Source: Chitinophagaceae bacterium
GTDB taxonomy: Bacteria > Bacteroidota > Bacteroidia > Chitinophagales > Chitinophagaceae
Assembly (NCBI GenBank): GCA_016703625.1
Contig: JADJBP010000015.1
Span: 6,805 to 70,804 of the forward strand
Reading direction: 5' to 3'
DNA: 64,000 nt
Positions 36,508-46,888 of the stretch are shown here, one piece after another. Below the pieces are notes generated by a model, which was not told where the DNA came from, did not search any database, and saw only the letters and a program-made list of their open reading frames with translations. The translations under genes and the position numbers were made by a program. How positions within the stretch are numbered: the stretch's first letter is position 1; each line of letters opens with the position of its first letter.

Positions 36508-37260
36508 ATGTCAATAGCCGGTCAAAACCTAAAATACCTGCGCAAACTGCGCGGTTGGACACAGGAAGAATTTGCCACCAAACTGGGCATCAAACGTTCT
36601 TTAATAGGAGCTTATGAAGAAGAGCGTGCTGATCCCCGGCTGGATGTACTGGAAGTACTGGCCGATATCTTCAAACTTTCCCTGGATGAACTTCTGTTGA
36701 AAGACCTGAGCAATAACGCAGATAACTACCTGGCCAAAAGGCGCCAGCAAAAAATGATTAGTGCCGACAGGAACCTCATTCATTTTGTACCTGTGAAAGC
36801 AGCAGCCGGTTACCTGGCCAGTTATGCCGACAGTGAATTTATTGATGAACTCAATACATTTACTTTACCTATGCTGGCTGGTGGTAATTACCGTGCCTTT
36901 GAAATTATTGGTGACAGTATGTTACCCACGCCCAGCGGCAGTATCATTGTGGGTGAAAAAATTGAAGGCCCAACAGATATTAAGAATAGCCAGGCTTATA
37001 TAGTAGTAAGCCGTAACGAGGGCATTGTTTATAAAAGAATAGAAAAGAATGGCCGCAGTAAGAACAAATTAACATTGGTAAGCGATAACCCGCAATACCA
37101 GCCCTACCAGGTAAATGCCGAAGATGTGATGGAATTGTGGCAGGCCCAAATGGTGATCAGTAAGATAAGCCAGCAGCAGCGCTGGGATGTGAACTCTTTG
37201 GCCAGTATGGTAAATAACCTGCAAAGCCAGGTGAGTACTTTAAAGAAAAAAATGAATTAA
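36508..37260 (+). CDS. XRE-family repressor with S24 (LexA-like) peptidase domain
   Basis: This 250-residue protein has an XRE helix-turn-helix at 5-62 (LRKLRGWTQEEFATKLGIKRSLIGAYEEERADP), a linker, and an S24 domain at about 105-225. GDSMLP carries the expected catalytic Ser and VYKRIEK a candidate Lys. A coiled coil ends the protein. Such repressors, like lambda CI and LexA, can inactivate themselves by self-cleavage when RecA filaments form. Here there is no obvious Ala-Gly cleavage site, so cleavage is uncertain. A promoter with an overlapping inverted repeat lies upstream. The neighbours are a DinB-fold protein and ssb; no prophage genes are present. Confidence 0.9.
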   Translation: MSIAGQNLKYLRKLRGWTQEEFATKLGIKRSLIGAYEEERADPRLDVLEVLADIFKLSLDELLLKDLSNNADNYLAKRRQQKMISADRNLIHFVPVKAAAGYLASYADSEFIDELNTFTLPMLAGGNYRAFEIIGDSMLPTPSGSIIVGEKIEGPTDIKNSQAYIVVSRNEGIVYKRIEKNGRSKNKLTLVSDNPQYQPYQVNAEDVMELWQAQMVISKISQQQRWDVNSLASMVNNLQSQVSTLKKKMN

Positions 37261-37275
37261 GCAGAAAGTGCATCT

Positions 37276-37342
37276 TTACGATTCGTGAAAATTCGAGTAA
37301 TTCGTGGCAAAGCAAATTCACGATTAATTAAAATTCGTACAA
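37276..37342. repeat. ATTCGTGAAAATTCG word repeat
   Basis: GATTCGTGAAAATTCGAGTA then ATTCGTGGC is followed by a partly complementary AATTCACGATTAATT and AAATTCG. It lies between the XRE gene and the DinB-fold gene. Confidence 0.65.
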
Positions 37343-37388
37343 CCTGTTTCTCATCAGCAGGTTCTTGGCAAATAACAACAGACAGGCA

Positions 37389-37859
37389 ATGAATGCAAAA
37401 GAATTACTGATATTGAATTTTGAAGAAGTACGGCGCCGTAGCATCAAAGTTTGGAAAAATATTTCAGAAGAGGACCTTTTTTGGAAACCTGACCCGCAGG
37501 CGATGACCTGCATTGAAATGATACGGCATGTCCTGGAGTCGGAGAATATTTATCATCATATCATATTACACCGGGGTACAATCGGAGATTATGAAAGCCC
37601 GTTGACCGGAAACCCATTTACCTCTGTAGATGATGAACTAAAAAATGCACAGCCATTCAGGGAAAAGTTTTTAAAAATGGTGCATTCTTTTTCGTTACAG
37701 GAACTGGACGAAGAATATATTATCCGGAAGGAAAAGAATCAAAAGCGAAAACTGGGTGATTACCTGTTGCGCGTGGCTTATCATGAGAGTGTGCATGCTG
37801 GCCAGTTGCTCAGTTATTTACGCACATTAAATGCACCCCGGGCAGCAATATGGGATTAG
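37389..37859 (+). CDS. DinB family protein
   Basis: The start is ATG 37389 (MNAKELLILNFEEVRRRS). The 156-residue four-helix protein has the metal-binding histidines of the DinB/YfiT fold: MIRHVLESENIYHH and YHESVHAGQLLSYLR. Members include damage-inducible proteins and metal-dependent thiol transferases; the substrate is unknown. It is a second, clearly distinct DinB-fold gene in the window (the other is at 22771). Confidence 0.88.
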   Translation: MNAKELLILNFEEVRRRSIKVWKNISEEDLFWKPDPQAMTCIEMIRHVLESENIYHHIILHRGTIGDYESPLTGNPFTSVDDELKNAQPFREKFLKMVHSFSLQELDEEYIIRKEKNQKRKLGDYLLRVAYHESVHAGQLLSYLRTLNAPRAAIWD

Positions 37860-37865
37860 CGGGTA

Positions 37866-37945
37866 ACTTTACTAATTAACTAATTAACTAATTAACTAAT
37901 TAACCAATTAACGTATTAACAGATTTACGGATTAACTATAACGCA
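37866..37945. repeat. TTAACTAATTAACCAATTAACG word repeat
   Basis: Five TAATTAAC words lead into CCAATTAACGTATTAACAG and TTTACGGATTAAC. ATTAACCAATTAACGTATTA with the next AC is the exact reverse complement of part of the 17918 repeat upstream of tRNA-Leu. It fills the gap before ssb. Confidence 0.75.
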
Positions 37946-37981
37946 ACCAGATACATCGATTAATAATTTAAAAACACAGTT

Positions 37982-38431
37982 ATGATTAAGCTTCAGATCA
38001 TCGGCAATCTTGGAAAAGATTGTATCGTAAAAGAGATCAACGGAAAACACGTGATCAATTTCAGTGTGGCACACACAGAACGTTTTAAGGATGCACAGGG
38101 AAATCAAAAAGAAAGAACCACCTGGGTGGAATGTGCTTACTGGTCCGACCGCACGGCCATCGCACCTTATTTGCTGAAAGGCACAACCGTTTATGCAGAA
38201 GGGTCACCGGAGGCAGATGCCTATACCAACAAGGAAGGACAGGCTGCTGCTACATTACGCATGCGGGTACAAAACATACAGTTATTGGGCGGCAACAAGG
38301 AAGGCCAGGGATCCGGTTCAGGTAATGTTTCCAATGCAGGAAACGCCACAAATACCGGAATGCCGGCAGCACCTGTTGTACGAACAGAACCTGCAAATGA
38401 ACCAGCACCGGTTGATGATTTACCGTTTTAA
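37982..38431 (+). CDS. ssb: Single-stranded DNA-binding protein
   Basis: This 149-residue protein has an OB fold at residues 1-105 (LQIIGNLGKDCIVKEINGKHVINFSVA, ERTTWVECAYW, LLKGTTVYAEGSP), a disordered Gly/Asn/Pro-rich linker, and the acidic C-terminal tip DDLPF that recruits partner proteins. It coats single-stranded DNA in replication, recombination and repair. It appears to be expressed alone from the repeat-containing gap upstream. Confidence 0.95.
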   Translation: MIKLQIIGNLGKDCIVKEINGKHVINFSVAHTERFKDAQGNQKERTTWVECAYWSDRTAIAPYLLKGTTVYAEGSPEADAYTNKEGQAAATLRMRVQNIQLLGGNKEGQGSGSGNVSNAGNATNTGMPAAPVVRTEPANEPAPVDDLPF

Positions 38432-38474
38432 TTTTTTTTCTCCGAACATGCCTAAGGGCTGGCAGCAGTACAAT

Positions 38475-38556
38475 TTGGGTTCCCACAAAGTCACTAAGCT
38501 CACAAAGATTTTATATTATTTTTCCTTTGTGTTTTTTGTGTCTTTGTGGGATATTT
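38475..38556. repeat. CACAAAGTCACTAAG inverted repeat
   Basis: CCCACAAAGTCACTAAGCTC and ACAAAG are matched 30 bases later by CTTTGTGTTTTTTGTGTCTT and TGTGGG, giving an imperfect stem between ssb and the GH92 gene. It could serve as a terminator. Confidence 0.7.
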
Positions 38557-38604
38557 ATTACTTCATTATTTTCATAAAGTTTTATCTTGTGCAAAACGAT
38601 CTGC

Positions 38605-41538
38605 ATGAAATACAAACAATGGGTACTCACAACTCTTTTCCTCTTTTCATTGGTGAGCCTGTCGAACCATATACTCTTAGCCCAAAAAAACTACACCCAA
38701 TACGTTGACCCTTTTAATAGGCACTGGGGGCCATGGTCATACTTACCCGGGAGCTGTTTTACCACACGGCATGGTACAGTTAAGCCCGGATACCAGGCTT
38801 GATGGATGGGATGGCTGCGGGGGCTACCATTATTCTGATAATTATATTTATGGGTTTACACATACGCATTTAAGCCGGAACAGGCGTTAGCGATTATGGC
38901 GATATTTTACTAATGCCCATGACCGGCGAACCAACGCCGGATAATAAAGTGTATGGATCTAAATTTTCACATGCCAATGAAAAAGCTAATGCCGGGTTTT
39001 ATTCAGTTAAGCTGGAAGATGAGAATATACTGGCAGAGTTGACCACCACAACCCGTGTTGGTTTGCACCGGTATACATTTTCCGGTTCAGAAAAAATAAC
39101 GTGATCCTCGACCTGAAACACCGCGATGAAGTGATCGAATCTTCCCTGAAGATCATCAATATCCGTACCATTGCAGGCTTACGCCGCAGTAAAGCGTGGG
39201 CCACCAACCAGTATGTTTATTTTGTCATTGAATTCTCCAAACCATTTATTAACGCCGGTTTCTGGCGAAATGATACTTTATTATCGCCTGATATTAAAGA
39301 CATAAATAACGCAAGAAACATTAAAGCTTTCTTCGAATTTGAAAATGAAACAGTGATGGCAAAAGTGGCCATATCGGCAGTAAGTATCGAAGGTGCACAA
39401 AATAACCTCGACAAAGAATTACCGGGCTGGGACTTTGAAAAAACAAAAGCAGCTGCAGAAAATATATGGAACCGGGAACTGGGCAGGATAGATGTGGAAA
39501 GCAATGATGAAAAGAAACTGCGAACATTTTATACTGCATTGTATCATACGGCCATCGTACCCAATATCAACCAGGATGTGGACGGGCAATACCGCAGCCG
39601 GGATAATCAAATTCATACCGCAACGGGTTTTACCAACTATTCTGTTTTTTCACTCTGGGATACTTACCGGGGTGCACACCCGCTGTATACGATCATCGAC
39701 CGGGAACGCACACTCGATTATATCAGATCATTTTTAATTCAGTACCAACAGGGAGGCAGGCTTCCGGTTTGGGAACTCAGCAGTTGTGAAACCGATTGTA
39801 TGATCGGTTACCACAGCGTGCCGGTCATTGTGGATGCCTACATGAAAGGCATCAGGGGTTTTGATACCACGCTGGCCCTGGAAGCCATGAAAAAAGCGCC
39901 ACCTGGAACCACCTGGGATTACCGGCACTGATGGATCATGGCTTGCTGGAAATGGATGATGAGCATGAAAGTGTAAGCAAAACGCTGGAATATGCGTATG
40001 ACGACTGGTGCATTGCACAGTTTGCAAAAGCGCTTGGCAAAGAGGAAGACTATAACAATTATATAAAAAGGGCACAGGCCTTTAAAAATATATTTGATGT
40101 ACAAACCGGTTTTATGCGCCCCCGCAAAAACGGCAACTGGCTTTCACCATTTGATCCCAGGGAAGTGAATAATAATTTTACCGAAGCCAATAGCTGGCAA
40201 TATTCATTTTATACACCGCAGGATATCAATGGTTACATTGAAATGATCGGCGGCAGAAAAAAAATGGAAGATAAGCTGGACCAGCTTTTTGCAGCCAATT
40301 CGCAAACAACCGGCCGCGACCAGAGTGATATTACCGGGCTGATCGGGCAGTATGCACATGGCAATGAACCCAGTCATCATATTGCCTACCTGTACAACTT
40401 TACCGGTGCCGCATACAAAACACAGGCCATGGTAAACCGCATTATGCATGAAATGTATAAGGATACTCCCGACGGGCTGGAAGGCAATGAGGATTGCGGG
40501 CAGATGAGCGCCTGGTATGTATTGAGCGCTTTGGGTTTTTACCCGGTTACACCCGGTACTACGGATTATATCATTGGCACACCCTTGTTTTCATCAGCAA
40601 CCATTAACCTGGAGAACGGTAAAAAATTTACGGTGAAAGCGAATAAAACAGGCAATGCTGATTTTTATATTCAGTCTGCTTCATTAAATGGTACACCACA
40701 TTCCAGGTCATATATTGCTCATACAGATATCAACAATGGCGGTACCCTGGCTTTTGAAATGGGAGATAAGCCATCCGCATTTGGTTTACTTGATTTTCCA
40801 TCAACTGCTATAACCGGCCATAAAATTGTTTTAAACCCGGTGATCGATGGTGGCGCCATTTCATTTAAGGGCGTAAAAACAATCAGGATCAGTTCTGCCC
40901 AGAAAGGAGTGAGTTATTATTATACTATGGATGGATCAGTACCCACAAAGGCCTCCAAAAAGTATATAGCGCCCATTACGATCAAAGAATCAACTACCAT
41001 TAAAGCGATCGCCATAGACCTGAAAGGAGAAATGAGTTTTATAACAACAGCCGTTTACAAAAAAATGCCGCACAACTGGACGATCAAACTGAATACCCCT
41101 TATGAGCAGCAATATGATGGCGGCGGGCCAAATGGTTTGATCGACGGCATCAACGGCAGTGTTGACTGGCGCAAGGGTAACTGGCAGGGATACCAGAAAA
41201 CAGATATGGATGTGCTGATCGACCTGCAGAGGCCAACATCAGTTTCTGAAGTAACCATTGGTTTTGTGCAGGATAGCCGGGCATGGATCGTAATGCCAAA
41301 GGAACTGATCATTGAAGTATCAAATGACGGTAAAATTTTTGTCCCTGTTTATAGCAGTAAAAACTTTTTAACCATTGAAGATGAAACCGCACAGGTGAAA
41401 AAGGTAGCAGCAGCATTTACACCAGTTTCACCAAGGTATATCATGGTAAAGGCCATCCAATATGGTAAATTGCCAGCCTGGCAATTGGGAGCAGGAGGGG
41501 ACACGCATATTTTTGTAGATGAGATCAATGTTAGATAA
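38605..41538 (+). CDS. GH92 alpha-mannosidase-like glycosidase, multiply frameshifted
   Basis: The start is ATG 38605 with a signal peptide (LFLFSLVSLSNHILLAQ). The family N-terminus GTGGHGHTYPGAVLPHGMVQLSPDT reads in a second frame from about 38712, with further breaks near 38878, 39098 and 39915; each is repaired by one base. The catalytic GH92 domain includes SLWDTYRGAHPLYTIID, WELSSCETDCMIGYHSVPVI, DEHESVSKTLEYAYDDW and GNEDCGQMSAWYVLSALGFYPV. After it come a chitobiase C-terminal-like unit (YTMDGSVPT) and a discoidin-like domain at the end. GH92 enzymes are calcium-dependent exo-mannosidases acting outside the cytoplasm on glycans. A strong terminator follows. Confidence 0.9.
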
Positions 41539-41540
41539 AT

Positions 41541-41571
41541 AAAAACGTCCCGAAATTTTCGGGACGTTTTT
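41541..41571 (+). terminator. Terminator after GH92 gene
   Basis: AAAAACGTCCCGAAA pairs with TTTCGGGACGTTTTT, a perfect stem with a minimal loop and T tract. Confidence 0.9.
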
Positions 41572-41603
41572 AAAATAAATATTTGTTTATTAAAACCTCA
41601 GGT

Positions 41604-43235
41604 TCAACCTTCCCAGTTTCTTCCAAAAACAACAAGGTGTACTACTGCAAAGGCAAGTGCTATATACAATAAGGTTCTGTCTGTGTCAAACCCAACACTG
41701 TATTGATGCAGGAATCCTACAACAATAAGCAAAAGGCAAAGTGCCAGGCTCGTGTATCTTGCGATCCTCATTACCTTTCGGTTATCGGTGCCATTACCCA
41801 GGTGGCTGTGTTTGGCACCATACACCAGGTAAATATCCATGCCGATCAGCATCCAAACCAACAATCTTATCCAGGTATCCATTGGCAAAAATACCATCAT
41901 GAACAGGCATACAACAATTCCGAGGATTGGAACCAATGGTACCAAAGGTGTTTTAAATGCCCTTGGCAGTTCAGGCATTTTTTTACGCATCACCCATACG
42001 CCAATACATACCAGAATAAATGCGAAAAGAGTTCCAATACTGGTCATTTCTCCCACAACCCTTGCCGGTACAAATGCAGCAAATGCACTTACAAAAACCA
42101 TGAATAACAAATTGCTTTTTGCCGGTGTTTGTGTTTTGGGATTTACTGCTGAGAAAATTTTTGGTATCAAACCATCCTTACTCATACTGAAGAAAACACG
42201 GCTTTGTCCCATCAGCATCACCAGGATCACAGATGCATAACCGGCAAGGATAGCAACTACAATGGCACGGTTAAGCCAGGGGTAATCTGGTTTTAAAACA
42301 CCGGCAGGGAGTTCCCATATGATCAATGGCAATGGCCACCGGAGCAATACCGTCTTTGCCTGCAAAGCTTGTATAACTGGTAACACCCGTCATTACATGG
42401 GCAAATAAAATGTATAGTATTGTACAGATAGCCAGTGATCCTAAAATTCCCCAGGGCATATCACGTTTGGGGTTCTTGGCTTCCTGTGCCGCCGTACTCA
42501 CAGCATCAAAACCAATATATGCAAAAAATACAATGGCAGCAGCCCGGATGATACCACTAAATCCAAAGTCACCGAATTTGCCGCTGTTGTCAGGTATGTA
42601 AGGGGTGTAATTAGCGTTGTTAATATATTTCCATCCCAGAAAAATAAATACAAAACCACTGCTAATTTTAAGCCAACAATAATCGCATTTACGGTAGCAC
42701 TCTCTTTGGTTCCCTTCATTAATAAAAAACTCATTAAAACAATAATGAACACGGCCGGTAAATTGATGATACCGCCATCCCATGGGCCTACGGTGAGGGC
42801 TTCAGGAAGATGAATATCAAAACCTTCCAGGAACCTGACCAGGTAACGGCTCCAGCTGATACCAACCGTAGCAGCACCTACTGCATATTCCAGCACAAGG
42901 TCCCAACCGATGATCCAGGCAATGAATTCGCCCATGGTTGCATAGGAATACGTATAAGCGCTTCCGGCAACAGGTATCATGGATGCAAATTCTGCATAGC
43001 ATAAACCGGCGAACAGGCAACCCAATGCGGCTACAATAAAAGAGATGGTAATGGCCGGCCCGGCATGATTTGCAGCAGCCATCCCGGTGATTGAAAACAA
43101 GCCTGCGCCGATAATAGCGCCTATTCCCAATGCAATAAGGCCGCCGGCGCCTAAAGTTCTTTTTAATGTATGTGATCCGGTTTCGGATGCTTCATTCATT
43201 AAAGCAGCCATCGGTTTTCTTACGAATAAACTCAT
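41604..43235 (-). CDS. APC-family amino acid permease, frameshifted
   Basis: Three overlapping frames (42498-43235, 42271-42783, 41604-42386) make one polytopic protein of about 540 residues. It begins RTLGAGGLIALGIGAIIGAGLFSITG, the APC helix-1 substrate-binding motif, and continues with FFAYIGFDAVSTAAQEAKNP (helix 6) and RVFFSMSKDGLIP. This is the cationic amino acid transporter (YfnA/CAT) type. The frame breaks are near 42335 and 42640-42700. It imports amino acids by proton or sodium coupling. The breaks are probably sequence errors, since all conserved segments survive. Confidence 0.88.
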
Positions 43236-43390
43236 GTCAGTAGGTTTTGTTTAATTTATCAGGTGGAAAAATAAGTAATTAATTCTTAAATAAACAGCCA
43301 CTGATACTTTTTTGCATCAATAGCAGGCCTTTAACAAGCATTAAATATTATATTGCAAACTAATTGTTTCTTTAATTTAAGTAATTCATC

Positions 43391-44670
43391 ATGCCAACAA
43401 AGAAAAGCCGGCTCACTCTGTATATTTTATTAAGTATGGTCCTTGGTATCATTTCTGCATTTAAAATGTTCATAAACATCCATGATGCGGGCAGCTTAAC
43501 AGTGGATTTTCCGATAATGCCAAACGCGGTTACAACCTTCTTGCCGCCTGGTGCAAATGTTGATTGCCCGGATCGGATTTGCAACGTTGGTGGTAGGCAT
43601 TCCCAAACTTGAGATATGAAAACCGTGGTAAGCCAGGGTAGGCGGAAAGGCCAATGCTCCGGTTTATTACGGCATCGTTGGTTTCATTGCAGCCTTCGGG
43701 TTTAATACATGGGCAATATTTTGCCGGGAAACTGTTGGGGTAGATATTAGGTAACTACCATTGGATTATTCCTGGGTTTAATGACCTTCTTGAAAATCAA
43801 AAGGATTTTCATTACCAAAAATTTGTTGAGCATGTAAAACCCACAGGGTGGCAGAAGTGACCATGGCTACCAACGAAATTTCAATCAATTATCGGCGTGT
43901 TATTTTTGTATTCTTTGGTGTCGGCATTAACTTGCAATCGGTAAAAGGGGAAACGAAACCCATGCTGGATTTCCAGAGCCTTGCTGACATGGTTCTGAAA
44001 ATGGTTACCAATATCATGATGTACTTGGCACCTGTAGGCGTATTTGGCGCCATTGCTGCTGCTATTGGAAAATTGGGCTGGATATTTTAGTAACCTTTTG
44101 GATATTATGCCGGTGAATTTTAGCTTGGCCTCGCTATTTTCTGGTTAATTTTGTTATTTGTTGGCTATCTTTTTTTAAAAAAGCGGTTGCGGGTTTTACT
44201 TAGCCGAATAGCGTCACCCATGTCCATTGCCTTTAGTACGGCCAGCAGCGAAGCTGTGTATCCAAAACTTGTGGAAGAAATGGAAAGGTTTGGATGCAAC
44301 AATAAAATTGTAAGTTTTGTTTTACCACTTGGATATTCTTTTAATCTAGATGGAAGTATGATTGTATATAACATTTGCCAGTATGTTTATTGCCCAGGCA
44401 TTTAACATTACTTCCATTACAGGTGACGTGTGGCAACAGATAATAATGTTGCTGGTGTTTTTAGTCACCAGTAAAGGCATTGCCGGCGTACCAAGGGCTT
44501 CGCTGGTTGTGGTATTGGCAACCGGTGCCATGTTTGGTTTACCACCCGAAGGTGTGGGTTTAATTGATGTATTGATGGACATGGGCCGATACATCGGCAA
44601 ATGTGTTTGACGGAAATGCTTTAGCCAGCTGGAGGCTGTGATCAAATGGAATTGCAGCTGGAACATTCTT
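43391..44670 (+). pseudogene. Sodium/dicarboxylate (glutamate) symporter, decayed
   Basis: Fragments of an SDF/DAACS-family symporter are spread over all three frames: LTLYILLSMVLGIISA (helix 1), AEVTMATNEISI, VTNIMMYLAPVGVFGAIAAAIG, SPMSIAFSTASSEAVYPKLVEEMERFG and NKIVSFVLPLGYSFNLDGS (the serine-rich hairpin), and TSKGIAGVPRASLVVVLATG (hairpin 2). Breaks occur about every 100-200 bases, including internal stops, and some segments look deleted. The density of damage is higher than elsewhere in the window, so this may be a true pseudogene rather than only poor sequence. Confidence 0.8.
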
Positions 44671-44714
44671 AAATAATTATAGCAATAAAAAATACCTGAT
44701 ACCAAGCCATATTT

Positions 44715-45671
44715 ATGAAACAAATTCTTTTTTTTCTCTTCGTTTTTTTACTGTCAACATCAGATCTCTTTGCAGGTGATTCGCTTACCTTTAATTTAAC
44801 CAACCAATACAAGAAACCAGTTAAAAATGCAACAGTCACTATAAATAATATTGATTATACAAGTGATAAGGAGGGCAATTGTACGATCAGCAATACGGGT
44901 GAAGATTCAATGAACATTATCAGTAAAGGATATGATATGATGACCATTGCGTTTAAAGACATTGGACTGGATAAACAGGTTATCATAAATAAGAAGTTTA
45001 CCTGGACTGATCTGCTTACCCCTATGTTTTATATTTTATATGGAGGGATTTGGCTATTACTGCTCATCATTTTTGCAGAAACCGGTTTATTTGTTGGTTT
45101 CTTTTTCCCGGGTGATTCCCTATTATTTGTTGCGGGTATCCTGAGTACCTCTTTAGTTGATTCCATTTCATTGAATACAGGGAATGATTTTTTAAACCTG
45201 ATGATCATAGCCGGTATGTGTTCTGTAGCAGGCATCTTAGGTAATACAGTAGGGTATATGACCGGCAGTAAAGTTGGCCCGGCTATGTATAACTGGAAAG
45301 ACCGTTTTCTGTTTAAACAAAAATACCTGCACCAGGCAAAAGAATTTTATGACAAACATGGCGGGGGAGCAATTGTATTTGCCAGGTTTCTGCCATTGGT
45401 TCGCACATTTGCGCCAATTGTTGCCGGCATAGTTGGAATGGATAAAAAGAAATTCGGTTTTTATAATATTGTTGGTTGTATTGCATGGGTTGTTTCCATG
45501 CTTTTTATCGGGCATTATTTGAATGCGTTTACAAAACAACAGTTTGGGTTAGACCTGGAGGCACACCTCGAAATAATTGTGATTGCCATTGTATTGGTAA
45601 CCACAGCACCTGTTTTAATTAAAATGTTTTTCGGTAAAAAGAAAAAGGTTGATGCACCATACACAAAATAA
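44715..45671 (+). CDS. DedA-family membrane protein with extra N-terminal domain
   Basis: This 318-residue protein has a signal peptide (FFLFVFLLSTSDLFAG) and residues 22-95 forming a carboxypeptidase regulatory-like fold (LTNQYKKPVKNATVTINNIDYTSDKEGNCTI). A DedA/VTT membrane domain follows: AETGLFVGFFFPGDSLLFVAG, KFYDKHGGGAIVFARFLPLVRTFAPIVAG and several helices. DedA proteins are flippase-like membrane proteins affecting envelope lipids. The N-terminal secreted domain is an uncommon addition. The MFS gene that follows overlaps its last 20 bases. Confidence 0.88.
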   Translation: MKQILFFLFVFLLSTSDLFAGDSLTFNLTNQYKKPVKNATVTINNIDYTSDKEGNCTISNTGEDSMNIISKGYDMMTIAFKDIGLDKQVIINKKFTWTDLLTPMFYILYGGIWLLLLIIFAETGLFVGFFFPGDSLLFVAGILSTSLVDSISLNTGNDFLNLMIIAGMCSVAGILGNTVGYMTGSKVGPAMYNWKDRFLFKQKYLHQAKEFYDKHGGGAIVFARFLPLVRTFAPIVAGIVGMDKKKFGFYNIVGCIAWVVSMLFIGHYLNAFTKQQFGLDLEAHLEIIVIAIVLVTTAPVLIKMFFGKKKKVDAPYTK

Positions 45672-46887
45672 ACAGGCTTCCATTTTTAGTATTGCCGTGA
45701 TCGTAGCTGCCCTGGGTTACTTCGTGGATATTTATGATCTCCTGTTATTTAGTATTACCCGGATAGACAGCCTGGTATCATTGGGATTAACTGAAGCACA
45801 GGTTTTATCCGAAGGTGAAAGTATCATCATGTGGCAGATGGGAGGGTTACTCATTGGTGGTATCATCTGGGGTATCATGGGCGATAAAAAAGGAAGACTA
45901 AGCGTACTGTTTGGTTCCATCATTTTATATTCACTTGCAAATATTGCCAATGGCTTTGTGCAGACTGCCGACCAGTTTAAGATCATCCGGTTTATTGCCG
46001 GCATTGGCCTTGCCGGAGAATTGGGTGCAGGAATCACCCTGGTTTCGGAACTGACACCAAAAAATAAAAGAGGTATTGCAACTTCCCTGGTGGCGGGTAT
46101 CGGGCTAACCGGTGCTGTTGTTGCATTTATCATGAAACAGTATTTTGACTGGCGTACCTGTTATTTTATTGGCGGCGGACTGGGATTAATTTTATTGGTT
46201 CTGCGGATCTCTGTTTTTGAATCAGGGATGTTTCATGAATTAAAAAAGATGAATGTGCAGCGGGGGAATTTCTTCATGCTGTTTAAAACCAGGGAAAGGT
46301 TTACAAAATATTTGTGCAGTATTTTAATAGGGCTACCCACCTGGTTTGTGATTGGTGTGTTGGTAACATTCTCCAGTGAGTTTGGTAAACAAATGGGTAT
46401 CAAAGAAAAAATCGACCCCGGTAAGGCCATTATGTATGCCTATGCTGCCATTGCTATCGGCGATGTGCTGATCGGGTTTATCAGCCAGTGGTTTAAAAGC
46501 AGGAAAAAAGCTTTGTACCTGTTTTATTCCATTACCATTATATTCATGGTCTTGTTCTTTACCGTTCAATGGAACGGAACTGCAGCCAATATGTACTGGA
46601 TATGTGCCGGGCTTGGCTTTGGTACAGGTTTTTGGGCCATATTTGTAACCATGGGTGCAGAACAGTTTGGAACCAATATCAGGGCAACAGCCGCCACAAC
46701 CATTCCCAATATGGTACGCGGAATGCTTACGGTAATGATCATTCCGTTGTTTAAATTATTCCGGGGTATGACCGATTATGTTACCGGCGGCTGGATAACT
46801 GCCATTGTAATAATGGCGATAACCATTATTGCAGCCCTGCTGATCAAAGAAACATTTCATAAAGACCTAAATTATATAGAAGAATAA
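45652..46887 (+). CDS. MFS transporter (metabolite:H+ symporter type)
   Basis: The start is ATG 45652, inside the last codons of dedA; a TTG at 45649 is also in frame. The 411-residue protein has about 12 helices, MFS motif A as GIMGDKKGRLSVLFGS, and the family feature GLAGELGAGITLVSELTPKNKRG in the first half, typical of metabolite or aromatic-acid/H+ symporters. The substrate is unknown. The 20-base overlap with dedA indicates cotranslation. Confidence 0.88.
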   Translation: MHHTQNKQASIFSIAVIVAALGYFVDIYDLLLFSITRIDSLVSLGLTEAQVLSEGESIIMWQMGGLLIGGIIWGIMGDKKGRLSVLFGSIILYSLANIANGFVQTADQFKIIRFIAGIGLAGELGAGITLVSELTPKNKRGIATSLVAGIGLTGAVVAFIMKQYFDWRTCYFIGGGLGLILLVLRISVFESGMFHELKKMNVQRGNFFMLFKTRERFTKYLCSILIGLPTWFVIGVLVTFSSEFGKQMGIKEKIDPGKAIMYAYAAIAIGDVLIGFISQWFKSRKKALYLFYSITIIFMVLFFTVQWNGTAANMYWICAGLGFGTGFWAIFVTMGAEQFGTNIRATAATTIPNMVRGMLTVMIIPLFKLFRGMTDYVTGGWITAIVIMAITIIAALLIKETFHKDLNYIEE

Positions 46888-46888
46888 G

